Assembly (NCBI RefSeq): GCF_046736345.1
Contig: NZ_CP157210.1
Span: forward strand, 496,001-560,000
From: Hyphococcus formosus
GTDB lineage: Bacteria; Pseudomonadota; Alphaproteobacteria; Caulobacterales; Parvularculaceae
Length of the DNA: 64,000 bases
Direction: 5' to 3'
The position numbers were made by a program, and so were the translations under genes. Every line of letters starts with the position of its first letter. Position 1 is the stretch's first letter. Of the stretch, positions 36,148 through 44,642 are shown one piece after another. A model generated the notes under the pieces. That model searched no databases, was not told where the DNA came from, and saw only the letters and a list, made by a program, of their open reading frames with translations.

Positions 36148-37698
36148 TTAGGTGGGGGAGCCATATCCGCCGCCGCCCGGGGTCGTCATCAGCACTTCGT
36201 CCGTCGGTTCCATCGGAAGTTTTTGTGCGCGCATCTTTGCTTCACCATTGACTTCGAATGACCCGGGCAGGCCAGGCTCACCGCCAGCAAGCCCTTCGGC
36301 AGCAATATTCAACCGGCTTGGAATTGCATTGAGCAGCCATTCATTGCCGCTGCGCATTTTAAAGCCGATTAACTGGCCATCGCCGCCCCGTTGTTTACCT
36401 GCGCCGCCGCTACCGATTGCGACTTCTTTGCGAGTAAATTCGATCGGGATAGATGCTTCGAGGACTTCGATCGGCACAGCCGCAACGCCCGTCGGGTAGC
36501 ATGTCGCAGAAAGACCGTCTTTTTCGGCCCGGGCACCCATTCCGCCGGAATAGTTGAACATCGAACTGATGAAAGGCTCGCCATTTGAATCGCGGCCCTG
36601 AATCTGGATTGTCCAAACAGCACCGGAACCTTCAGCCAAAACACGATCCGGAAGAATTTGTGAAAACGCCTTGAGGATCGGAAATGGTACATACATGCCG
36701 ACAACATGGCGCGCATTCACCGGTACCGGATATTCTGCATTTACAATGCAATTTGACGGTGCCTTCACCTTAATCGGATTAAGGCTACCAGCATTATTCG
36801 GAAGGTCAGGGTTCAAAATACTGCGGATCGCAAAAGTAGAATAGGCGTGGGTATACGCCATCACCACGTTGATACCGGCTTTTGAAGGAGGCGAGCTACC
36901 GTCAAAATCGACAGTAATTTCACCAGCGTCTGTATCCACGGTGACTTTGGTTTTAAGCGTTATGACTTCGCCGCCAGGTACGTCGAAACTTGTCTCGCCA
37001 AAGTAATCGCCGGGAGCAAGCTTGCGAATGGCATTCTTCGTTGCGGTTTCCGACCGGCTAATGATTTCTTTGGATAGCTCGACAATATCGTCAAGCCCGT
37101 ACCGGTCACACATCATATTGAGCCGTTCACCGCCCATTTTCCCGCTTGAGACCTGCGCTGAGAGGTCGCCAAAAATAGCGTTTGGTGTGCGGACATTTTG
37201 ACGAATGATCTGGTGAAGCGTTTCATTCGGTTTTCCAGCTTCATAAAGCTTGAGAACCGGAATCCAAAGACCTTCCTCGTGGATATCCCGTGCACCGGCA
37301 CCAACGCCATACCCACCAATATCTGTGTGGTGAATCGTTGATCCGCAATAGCCAAGAATTTTTCCGTTACGGAAGATTGGGGTCAGAACCGTGATGTCGA
37401 AAAAGTGTCCAGCAGACATCCACGGATCATTGGTAATGAGCACGTCACCGGGCTCAAGATCTTCTGGCTTAATAATCGCAATCAGGTTCTTTGCTGCCGC
37501 GCCGAGCGAATTGATATGTCCCGGTGTTCCGGTAATCGCCTGTGCGACCATATTTGCGTCAGCGTCAAACAATGCCGTTGCAAGGTCACCAGCTTCGCGA
37601 ACGATCGGGCTAAAGGCAATTCGTTGAAGGGCTTTAGCTTGCTCGCTAACGATGCTGACAAGGTTGCCCCACATGATTTCTAATTCAATGCCGTCCAT
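36148..37698 (-). CDS. hyuB: Hydantoinase B / oxoprolinase-type subunit
   Basis: A 516-residue HyuB-type protein. The N-terminus DGIELEIMWGNLVSIVSEQAKAL and LFDADANMVAQAITGTPGHI, the metal-site region VLITNDPWMSAGHFFDITVLTP, and the glycine-rich end TPGGGGYG are typical. With HyuA it forms ATP-dependent hydantoinases, 5-oxoprolinases, caprolactamases or acetone carboxylases. AGGAG eight bases before the ATG sets the start; an upstream extension would overlap hyuA. Last gene of the leftward five-gene operon. Confidence 0.9.
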   Translation of the reverse strand: MDGIELEIMWGNLVSIVSEQAKALQRIAFSPIVREAGDLATALFDADANMVAQAITGTPGHINSLGAAAKNLIAIIKPEDLEPGDVLITNDPWMSAGHFFDITVLTPIFRNGKILGYCGSTIHHTDIGGYGVGAGARDIHEEGLWIPVLKLYEAGKPNETLHQIIRQNVRTPNAIFGDLSAQVSSGKMGGERLNMMCDRYGLDDIVELSKEIISRSETATKNAIRKLAPGDYFGETSFDVPGGEVITLKTKVTVDTDAGEITVDFDGSSPPSKAGINVVMAYTHAYSTFAIRSILNPDLPNNAGSLNPIKVKAPSNCIVNAEYPVPVNARHVVGMYVPFPILKAFSQILPDRVLAEGSGAVWTIQIQGRDSNGEPFISSMFNYSGGMGARAEKDGLSATCYPTGVAAVPIEVLEASIPIEFTRKEVAIGSGGAGKQRGGDGQLIGFKMRSGNEWLLNAIPSRLNIAAEGLAGGEPGLPGSFEVNGEAKMRAQKLPMEPTDEVLMTTPGGGGYGSPT

Positions 37699-37709
37699 TG
37701 GTATAACTC

Positions 37710-39782
37710 CTATTTCTTCCTGTCCGCGATGAGGCTGCCATCTTCGTGTACGGACAGTGTCCAATCCGGCAGGATGAATGCGGTTGTCTCGCGTTCTTCA
37801 ACAATCACAGGGCCGCTAATTTTCTGGCCAGTCGCGAGTGATCGACGGTCATAAACCGGAACCGAAACTTTTTCGGTTTGATAGAAAACATCGCGGTGAG
37901 CTTTTGGCTCTGCCGGTTTTGTCGGTAGCGTATGACGTGCTTCGCGACCGGAATCCGTGCTGCTTGCCGTGACGCGGAGATTGACAATTTCGATACCGAT
38001 ATCGTCGAGTTGAACGCCGTAAAGCGTTTTATAGCCCTCTTCGAAGCGCTTGCGTAAATCGGCCACATTTCGGCTCTGCGCCGGATTGTCGTCGAGCGTT
38101 ACAGTGACTTCATTCTGCTGACCGAAATAGCGCATATCGATCGAGTATTGATAGGTGATCGCGTCTTTTTCGATACCAGCTTCGTGAAGAGCTTCTTCAC
38201 CTTCGGCGAGCATCTCACCAATCCGATCACTGATGATCGCCCAATCAACAGATTCGAGCTGCGTCACAGCACTCCGTACGAGATCAAGGCGGACAGGCGT
38301 AATCAACGTACCGAAAGCACTAAGAACACTCGCCATCGGTGGGTAGATAACCTGATTACTATCAAGCCGCTCAGCAACGTAACAAGCGTGAACCGGACCG
38401 GCCCCGCCAAACGCCAAGAGAGGCAATCCGCGATAATTAACGCCGCGATCTGTCGCGTGTGCGCGGGCAGCAGCGGCCATGGATTCGCCAACGACGCTAT
38501 AAATACCGAATGCTGTCTCTTCGACCGATGTTCCGAGCTTGTCACCAAGGCGCTTGAGTGCAGCGCGGGACGCATCCGCATCAAGCTTCATGTCGCCGCC
38601 AAGGAAGTTATCCGGGTCGAGAATGCCAAGGGCAACATCGGCGTCGGTTACGCATGGGTTCTCTCCGCCACGGCCATAACAAGCCGGGCCGGGGTTGGAG
38701 CCAGCACTGTCTGGGCCAACTTTAAGCAGGCCAAGATCGTCAACGCGCGCGATTGAACCGCCGCCAGCGCCAATCTCGATCATATCGATTGATGGGATCG
38801 TGATTGGCATGCCGCTGCCTGGCTTGAAGCGATAGCGTCTGTCGACTTCGAAATCGCCGATAACAAGTGGGTTCGCGTCCTGGATGAGGCAGGCTTTTGC
38901 CGTTGTGCCGCCCATGTCGAATGACATCAGGTTTTCAATGCCATGTTTGCCAGCAAAATAACTTGCGACAAGCGCACCGGCCGCAGGACCAGATTCGATC
39001 ATACGAACAGGGTAAGATCCGGCTACATTTGCGCCAACAACGCCGCCATTGGAAAGCATGATCAATGGCTGTTGTTCAACTTTTCGGTCGCGCAAATTCT
39101 GGATGAGGCCATCAAGATAGGGGCGCGTAATTGGCACCGTATAGGCGTTTAGGGCCGCCGTACTTGTGCGCAAATATTCGCGCATCTGCGGCGCAACATC
39201 GCTCGATAGAGTAACATAAATCTCTGGCGCAACTTCGTTGATGACTTTGCGGAGCGCTCGCTCGTTATCGGTTACAAGGTAGCTATTGAGCAGACAAATC
39301 GCGACCGATTGAACGCCCTTGGCTTTCATTTCTTCGGCGACTTTACGCGCTTCTTCTTCGTCAATTGTTTTACCGACCGATCCATCAGCATAGACACGTT
39401 CATTGACCGACCATGTGGTGTCACGTTCGATCAAAGGCGTTGGATATTCGATCTGCGGATCAAACATGTCATAGCGATGTTCGTCGCGGATATAGAGAAC
39501 GTCTCGAAACCCTTCGGTCGTGATAAGTGCCGTCGGAAAGCCTTTACGCTCGATTAGCGCATTGGTCACAACGGTTGTTGCGTGTGCAACCACGTCATTG
39601 ACATCTTCGAAAGAGATTCCCGCTTTTTCGAAAACCAAATCGGTTGCGGTAAAAAAGCCTTTCAAAAGGTCTTCATGCGTAGTGAGTGTTTTGTCGGTCC
39701 ATGCTTGGCCGTCATTCCGGATAAGGACTACATCCGTGAATGTCCCGCCAATGTCGACTGCAATACCATACTTGGCAGTCAT
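37710..39782 (-). CDS. hyuA: Hydantoinase A / oxoprolinase-type subunit
   Basis: A 690-residue HyuA-type ATPase subunit. GIAVDIGGTFTDVVLI is the sugar-kinase-like phosphate-1 motif, followed by HATTVVTNALIERKG, MSFDMGGTTAKACL (phosphate-2) and LAFGGAGPVHA. It supplies ATP-driven activation of a cyclic amide (lactam, hydantoin or 5-oxoproline) that HyuB helps open. Its ATG overlaps the IclR stop by four bases and AAGGAG precedes it. An open frame on the other strand inside this gene is a codon-bias shadow. Confidence 0.92.
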   Translation of the reverse strand: MTAKYGIAVDIGGTFTDVVLIRNDGQAWTDKTLTTHEDLLKGFFTATDLVFEKAGISFEDVNDVVAHATTVVTNALIERKGFPTALITTEGFRDVLYIRDEHRYDMFDPQIEYPTPLIERDTTWSVNERVYADGSVGKTIDEEEARKVAEEMKAKGVQSVAICLLNSYLVTDNERALRKVINEVAPEIYVTLSSDVAPQMREYLRTSTAALNAYTVPITRPYLDGLIQNLRDRKVEQQPLIMLSNGGVVGANVAGSYPVRMIESGPAAGALVASYFAGKHGIENLMSFDMGGTTAKACLIQDANPLVIGDFEVDRRYRFKPGSGMPITIPSIDMIEIGAGGGSIARVDDLGLLKVGPDSAGSNPGPACYGRGGENPCVTDADVALGILDPDNFLGGDMKLDADASRAALKRLGDKLGTSVEETAFGIYSVVGESMAAAARAHATDRGVNYRGLPLLAFGGAGPVHACYVAERLDSNQVIYPPMASVLSAFGTLITPVRLDLVRSAVTQLESVDWAIISDRIGEMLAEGEEALHEAGIEKDAITYQYSIDMRYFGQQNEVTVTLDDNPAQSRNVADLRKRFEEGYKTLYGVQLDDIGIEIVNLRVTASSTDSGREARHTLPTKPAEPKAHRDVFYQTEKVSVPVYDRRSLATGQKISGPVIVEERETTAFILPDWTLSVHEDGSLIADRKK

Positions 39783-40543
39783 GCAACTTTCTCCTTAAAT
39801 GTAAGTTCAGATGAAATTTTTCGGCTCGCGTTTTGAATATCTTCAATCAGCTTATCGGATGGTGTGGGGGCGACATGCTCGGTTGAACCGAGAATCGAAA
39901 TTGTTCCTGCAAGCTCTCCGACGCCGTCGAAAACCGGGGCCGCAAGAGCGTTTATGCCGGGGATGACTTCGCCAGGGGCTACCGCCCATCCGCGTTCTTT
40001 CACGGCTTCAAGTTCGTTTTGTAATTTATTGAAATCACAAGTGGAATTCGCAAGTTCGGCGCGACGACGCGCGACATCGAGCAATTGACCGGTTTCGTCA
40101 TAGGCGAGGGCGACTTTACCCTGCGCGGAGCAATAGAATTCAAAAAATGAACCTGGCGTTGAGGTGATTTCAACGGCACCGCCGCCACGCAGGATTTCGA
40201 GATTTCTAATTCCGTCGGCCTCGACCTCGCCAACGGTGACTGTTTGCCGGGTTTTGTCACGCAATTCGATCAGGTGCGGGCGAGCAATGCTCAGTAGTTC
40301 AACGATGCCATGGCTTGCGCGGCTGATATACCGGATTTTCGAGGTCAGAAAGTAGAGGCTTGACTGATCCTGACGGACATAGCCGAGCAATGCCAAGGTT
40401 TTTAAATGACGATGAATGCGCGGTTTGTTTGTGCCCATTGCATTGGCAAGAAAGGTGATAGAGACCGGGCCGCCAGCTTCCGCCATGAGTTCAATAATAT
40501 GAAAAGATGCGACTACGGAATTTATAGGTACTGAATTTGACAT
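39779..40543 (-). CDS. IclR-family transcriptional regulator
   Basis: A 254-residue protein. The N-terminal winged helix (about residues 10-70: SVVASFHIIELM, SITFLANAMGTNKPRIHRHLKTLALLGYV) is joined to an IclR effector domain (about 85-245, with GKVALAY, GWAVAPGEVIPGINALAAPVFDGVGELAGTISI). IclR proteins typically regulate adjacent aromatic or organic-acid degradation genes through short palindromes. It lies inside the operon it probably controls, and the palindrome at 41737-41752 is the leading candidate site. Confidence 0.92.
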   Translation of the reverse strand: MSNSVPINSVVASFHIIELMAEAGGPVSITFLANAMGTNKPRIHRHLKTLALLGYVRQDQSSLYFLTSKIRYISRASHGIVELLSIARPHLIELRDKTRQTVTVGEVEADGIRNLEILRGGGAVEITSTPGSFFEFYCSAQGKVALAYDETGQLLDVARRRAELANSTCDFNKLQNELEAVKERGWAVAPGEVIPGINALAAPVFDGVGELAGTISILGSTEHVAPTPSDKLIEDIQNASRKISSELTFKEKVA

Positions 40544-40557
40544 TACTTCACCGAAAT

Positions 40558-41343
40558 TTATTTGTCGCTCAGATTGCGGAATTTATCAGCAGATTCGATA
40601 GCGGCCTTGCGTAATAGCGCCTGATCTGTTGAGGCTGTAAAAAAGCTAATGCCTTTTTCAAGATAGGTATTGGCACCTTCGCTTGTGCCGACGAAAATAC
40701 CGAGAGCCATTTTTGAATTCTCAAAGGCAGTTTTTATGTCGTCGATGGCGCGCTCTACTTTCGGGCCACCAAACTGTTTCTCGCCGAGCGAGTTGGCGAG
40801 ATCCGCCGGTCCGATAAGAATACCAGACATACCAGTTTCCGCTGCAATTGATGCAGCATTCTTTACGCCATCCGCGTCTTCGATTTGGCCAATTAAAATA
40901 AGGCTTTCATCGCTTTCGGCCGTATAGTACCAAGCTTCGCGCGCGCCGTAGTCGGCCGCGCGTTGGCTTGCCGAAAAGCCGCGTCCCGCGCCGCGATATT
41001 GCGCGGCGTCGACGACGGATTTTACATCATCACTGGTCTGAATATGCGGCACAACGATACCCGATGCGCCCATGTCAAGCACGCGAAGAATCGTATCGTG
41101 GCTTTTATTCGGTATGCGTACCAGCGCCGGGAGCGAGACAGAGCGGGCGGCGAGAAGGCACATATCCAATGAAGCAGTATCAAAAGGCGCGTGCTCTGCA
41201 TCCAAGACGATGAAATCAAGACCTACATTGCCCAATATTTCGACAATATGCGGTGAGGGTGTTTTGACAAAGGTGCCAACTACCGGTTCGCGCTTTTCGA
41301 TACGATTGCGCAGGGCCTTGGATATAGCGAGATAATCACTCAC
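40558..41343 (-). CDS. HpcH/HpaI-family 2-oxo-acid aldolase
   Basis: A 261-residue class II aldolase with a TIM barrel. VGTFVKTPSPHIVEILGNVGLDFIVLDAEHAPFD is the N-terminal motif, PALVRIP carries the pyruvate-binding Arg, and IGQIEDADGVKN carries the metal-binding Glu. Relatives cleave 4-hydroxy-2-oxo-acids to pyruvate and an aldehyde after meta ring cleavage, or the reverse. The GTG at 41343 overlaps the cupin stop (GTGAGTGA), so translation is coupled; earlier in-frame starts lie within the cupin gene. Confidence 0.9.
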   Translation of the reverse strand: MSDYLAISKALRNRIEKREPVVGTFVKTPSPHIVEILGNVGLDFIVLDAEHAPFDTASLDMCLLAARSVSLPALVRIPNKSHDTILRVLDMGASGIVVPHIQTSDDVKSVVDAAQYRGAGRGFSASQRAADYGAREAWYYTAESDESLILIGQIEDADGVKNAASIAAETGMSGILIGPADLANSLGEKQFGGPKVERAIDDIKTAFENSKMALGIFVGTSEGANTYLEKGISFFTASTDQALLRKAAIESADKFRNLSDK

Positions 41344-41716
41344 CGTCTTCAAAGTCCTTTTCCTGATACTCGACCAAATGCCGGTAATCTTCGCGAATTG
41401 GAGAGAAGACATCGAGATTGAGAACAGTTTCGTCGCCGATCGGGTGCCCGTAATGCTCTACATTGGGCGGGATACGAATAAGGCTGCCGGGTCCGCCCTC
41501 GACCACGTCATCACCGACATGGAACCGCATCTGGCCCTTAACGATATAGACAACCTGCTCAAACGGATGGCTATGCGGGTTTGTTTCCATACCCGGTTCG
41601 AGCCAGTTCATGACCATAAGAACATTGTCACCGCGGAAACCTGCGCGAGACACGCCTTCGCGGACGGCTTCACGCTCAAGGTCATCCCAGTTGTAGATCG
41701 GTGTTTTCTTCGACAT
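41336..41716 (-). CDS. Small cupin-domain protein
   Basis: A 126-residue single-domain cupin. Motif 1 is NPHSHPFEQVVYIVKGQMRF with the metal His pair and Glu, and motif 2 is GGPGSLIRIPPNVEHYG with the distal His. Such proteins can be metal-dependent isomerases, dioxygenases or sensors, and the exact activity is open. First gene of the leftward operon; the palindrome at 41737-41752 sits 20 bp ahead of the ATG. Confidence 0.87.
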   Translation of the reverse strand: MSKKTPIYNWDDLEREAVREGVSRAGFRGDNVLMVMNWLEPGMETNPHSHPFEQVVYIVKGQMRFHVGDDVVEGGPGSLIRIPPNVEHYGHPIGDETVLNLDVFSPIREDYRHLVEYQEKDFEDGE

Positions 41717-41736
41717 CTCGGCTCCTTATGGCAAAA

Positions 41737-41752
41737 ATGTTATGCATAACAT
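41737..41752. promoter_or_regulatory. 16-bp perfect palindrome between divergent operons
   Basis: ATGTTATG directly followed by its complement CATAACAT. It lies in the 137-bp region between the cupin-aldolase-iclR-hyuAB operon and the ligase-SDR-NTF2-thiolase operon. Size and position suit the IclR regulator encoded in the left operon. Shorter related sequences (GTTATGCA, CTATGCATAAC) occur upstream of TonB receptor 1. Confidence 0.55.
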
Positions 41753-41853
41753 AATCGAAATATTATCTAGCATAATCACAGCAAGTTTGCTTATATTCGT
41801 CAAGTGCGATTCCGCAATCGTGCCAAAAGAATCAGTAGACGGAGAAAGAATCC

Positions 41854-43374
41854 GTGAATATTGCGACACATTTAAAGCGCGCGGGCCGCGCTTTTCCGGG
41901 GGAAACAGCGATCGCGATTGGCACCAAGCCTGTCGTTAACTATGGACTGTTAAGCGAGCGGGTTAGCAAAATATCCTGTGCCTTGCGTAACCGTTATCAA
42001 TTGTCAGAAGGCGACTTCGTCGCCATAGCAGCGGAAAATTGCCCAGAATATTTAGAGGTGCTTTACGCTTGCTGGTGGGCAGGATTGGTGGCTGTGCCGA
42101 TCAACGCAAAACTCCATGCCAAAGAATTTGAATATATCTTAAGCCATAGCGGCGCAAAGCTTTGTGTGACCTCACGAAAATTAAGTGCGGCGATTGGTGG
42201 TTTGAATATCAATACGCTCGATAAGATTATCGAAATCGGGTCTGCTGATTATTTGTCGATGTATAACGAGCAAAGTTTGGAGATCGTGCATCGCAATCCA
42301 AATGATGCTGCGTGGTTATTCTATACGAGCGGAACAACAGGCAGACCAAAAGGGGCGGTGCTAACCCATCAAAACCTTCTTGCGATGTCATTTTGCTATT
42401 TTGCGGATGTTGATCAGGAAAGTCCGTGGCGAACGATTATTCACGCAGCACCTATGAGCCATGGTTCAGGGCTGTATGCGCTAGCGCATGTGATGAAAGC
42501 GAGTTGCCACGTCATCCCGGATAGTGGAGGTTTCGATCCCGAGGAAATTTACGGCCTAATCAATGCGCATCAAAGTGTCGTCTTTTTCGCGGCACCGACA
42601 ATGGTATCGCGACTTTTGAAACATCCAAAAGAGACCGATACGGACAATTTGAAAGCTATAATTTATGGCGGTGGTCCGATGTATCTCGAAGATTGCCTTG
42701 CTGGCCTTGACAGGTTTGGCCCTAAAATGGCGCAGCTTTACGGGCAGGGTGAAACGCCGATGACGATCACGGCGTTAAGTAGTCAGGCCCATGTCGAGAA
42801 TAACCACCCTGATAAATATGACCGGCTTAGTTCGGTAGGTATTCCGCAGAGTGCGGTAGAGGTGCGTATCGCTGATGAGCGGGGAAATTTTCTGGATGCC
42901 GGTGAGGTCGGAGAGGTTGTCGTGCGCGGCGCGACCGTGATGCGCGAATATTGGAAAAACCCAGAAGCGACGCGTGATACGATTCGTGACGGGTGGTTAT
43001 ACACTGGCGATTACGGCGTATTTGATGATGGCGGTTTCCTGACTTTAAAAGATCGGGCCAAAGATCTGATCATTTCCGGTGGTACTAATATTTATCCGCG
43101 CGAAATTGAAGAAGTGCTCTTAAAGCATAGTGACGTCGCTGAGGTCTCCGTAATCGGCCGAAAAGATTCGGATTGGGGCGAGGTCGTAGTTGCGTATGTG
43201 GTTGCGCAAAAAGGCAAGACAATCCAGCCAGAAGCGCTTGATAATCTTTGCCTTGATGAAATTGCGCGGTTTAAACGACCAAAAGACTATGTTTTTGTAA
43301 ATGAACTGCCAAAGAATAATTACGGCAAAGTTTTGAAATCCGAACTAAGAACTATCGATGAGAGCAATAAATAA
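41854..43374 (+). CDS. AMP-dependent acyl-CoA ligase
   Basis: A 506-residue ANL-superfamily enzyme that adenylates a carboxylic acid and transfers it to CoA. The P-loop is YTSGTTGRPKGAVLTH, the hinge and A8 motifs are GWLYTGDYGVFDDGGFLTLKDRAKDLIISGGTNIYPREIE, and KNNYGKVLK carries the adenylation-state Lys. GTG start behind GGAGAAAGAATCC. First gene of the rightward operon; it would activate an acid produced by the oxidative steps for breakdown by the thiolase. Confidence 0.92.
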   Translation: MNIATHLKRAGRAFPGETAIAIGTKPVVNYGLLSERVSKISCALRNRYQLSEGDFVAIAAENCPEYLEVLYACWWAGLVAVPINAKLHAKEFEYILSHSGAKLCVTSRKLSAAIGGLNINTLDKIIEIGSADYLSMYNEQSLEIVHRNPNDAAWLFYTSGTTGRPKGAVLTHQNLLAMSFCYFADVDQESPWRTIIHAAPMSHGSGLYALAHVMKASCHVIPDSGGFDPEEIYGLINAHQSVVFFAAPTMVSRLLKHPKETDTDNLKAIIYGGGPMYLEDCLAGLDRFGPKMAQLYGQGETPMTITALSSQAHVENNHPDKYDRLSSVGIPQSAVEVRIADERGNFLDAGEVGEVVVRGATVMREYWKNPEATRDTIRDGWLYTGDYGVFDDGGFLTLKDRAKDLIISGGTNIYPREIEEVLLKHSDVAEVSVIGRKDSDWGEVVVAYVVAQKGKTIQPEALDNLCLDEIARFKRPKDYVFVNELPKNNYGKVLKSELRTIDESNK

Positions 43375-43399
43375 TTCGACTACAGAATAAAGAGGCGTT

Positions 43400-44224
43400 A
43401 TGAAAAACTGGTTAATTACAGGTGTTAGTAGTGGTATTGGCCGCGCGCTTGCGCAAGAAGTATTAGCGAATGGCGATAAGGTTGTGGGTACGGTTCGCAA
43501 CGAAGCCGATAAAGATGCCTTTCAATCGCTTCATGCTGAGAATGCATTTGGTATTATTCTCGATGTAACCGATCACGAAAAAATTCCGGCTGCGATCATG
43601 GAGGCAGAAGCCTGCACTGGCGGTCTTGATGTCTTAGTCAATAATGCCGGATTTGGAATGATCGGCGCAATCGAAGAGGTATCGCTCGAAGAACTCCGCA
43701 GGGTTTTCGAGGTAAACTTTTTCGGCGCATTTTCTGTAACGCAGGCCGTATTACCAAAGTTTCGTGAACGCGGAAAAGGCCAAATTGTAAATGTGACCTC
43801 GGTTAGTGGGCTTGCGCCATGGGCCGGTTCCGCGGCGTATGGTGCCAGTAAATACGCGCTTGAATGTCTTGGCCAAACACTGGCGCAAGAGGTTGCGGAG
43901 TTTGGAATTAAAGTTACCAATATTGAACCGGGTGCAATCGAAACGGATTTCGGTAAGCGATCACTAGTGACTGCTGAACAGCAGATTGACGCCTATAAGG
44001 GAACAATTACTGAATTGCCTCGAAAAGTTCTTCTGGACGAGAGCAGTTATGGCGGCGACCCGAAAAAAGCCGCGAAGGCAATCGTCAAGGCGTTGAGTAG
44101 CGACGAGCCGCCTACGCATTTGCTGTTAGGCGAGGACGCCGTTTTCTACGCTGGCGAGCAGTTGAATACCTTTATCGGTGACATGACAAAATGGATGCCG
44201 GTCACGATGAGCATCAAGAAATAG
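43400..44224 (+). CDS. Short-chain dehydrogenase/reductase
   Basis: A 274-residue classical SDR. The Rossmann motif is TGVSSGIGRALA, NNAGFGMIG follows, Ser lies in VTSVSGL and the catalytic YGASK is intact. It is longer at the C-terminus than typical 250-residue SDRs, with features of the oxidoreductase group resembling NADPH-dependent 17-beta-HSD-like enzymes (IEPGAIETDFGKRSL). It should oxidise or reduce a hydroxyl/keto group, for example the hydroxyacyl-CoA step. 25 bp after the ligase. Confidence 0.88.
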   Translation: MKNWLITGVSSGIGRALAQEVLANGDKVVGTVRNEADKDAFQSLHAENAFGIILDVTDHEKIPAAIMEAEACTGGLDVLVNNAGFGMIGAIEEVSLEELRRVFEVNFFGAFSVTQAVLPKFRERGKGQIVNVTSVSGLAPWAGSAAYGASKYALECLGQTLAQEVAEFGIKVTNIEPGAIETDFGKRSLVTAEQQIDAYKGTITELPRKVLLDESSYGGDPKKAAKAIVKALSSDEPPTHLLLGEDAVFYAGEQLNTFIGDMTKWMPVTMSIKK

Positions 44225-44236
44225 GTGGTTTTGAAT

Positions 44237-44626
44237 ATGGCCGAAGGTAATACGCCAAAAGATGTTGCGGTTCGTTATATCGAATCCTTCGCGTCGGGTG
44301 ATCCGGAAACGGTAGCGGCTAATGTGACGGAGGATTTCGTCAACAATCAATCCGGGGCATTGGGCAAGGGGTGTGAAACCCGCGCCGTTTATCGTGAGCG
44401 ATTGAAAGGTTTCCTAGGGGCATTCGAAGGGCTTCAATATGAAGTCAAAGACGTCATCGAGGATGGAAACAAAGTTGCCATAACCTATCAGATGCGTGCC
44501 AATAGCGATGGCCATTCAATTGATATTCCGGGTGTTATGGTTATCGACGTCCGAGATGGATTGGTTGCGGAACGTCAGGATTACTGGGACGGCCTCACAT
44601 TTCTTCAGCAAACGAAGCAAGCATAA
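44237..44626 (+). CDS. NTF2-like / SnoaL-type polyketide cyclase-fold protein
   Basis: A 129-residue alpha+beta cone protein: AVRYIESFASGDPETVAANVTEDFVNN is the helical start and EVKDVIEDGNKVAITYQMRAN and VMVIDVRDGLVAERQDYWD the sheet. The fold hosts isomerases, cyclases and dehydratases such as ketosteroid isomerase. AGGTGG eight bases before the ATG makes 44237 better than the GTG at 44225. The thiolase starts 16 bp downstream. Confidence 0.8.
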   Translation: MAEGNTPKDVAVRYIESFASGDPETVAANVTEDFVNNQSGALGKGCETRAVYRERLKGFLGAFEGLQYEVKDVIEDGNKVAITYQMRANSDGHSIDIPGVMVIDVRDGLVAERQDYWDGLTFLQQTKQA

Positions 44627-44642
44627 GATACAGGATATTACT

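Noticed and set aside
38148..38756. Plus-strand open frame of 202 codons inside hyuA
   Set aside because: hyuA is motif-complete on the minus strand; the shadow has no start context or domain.
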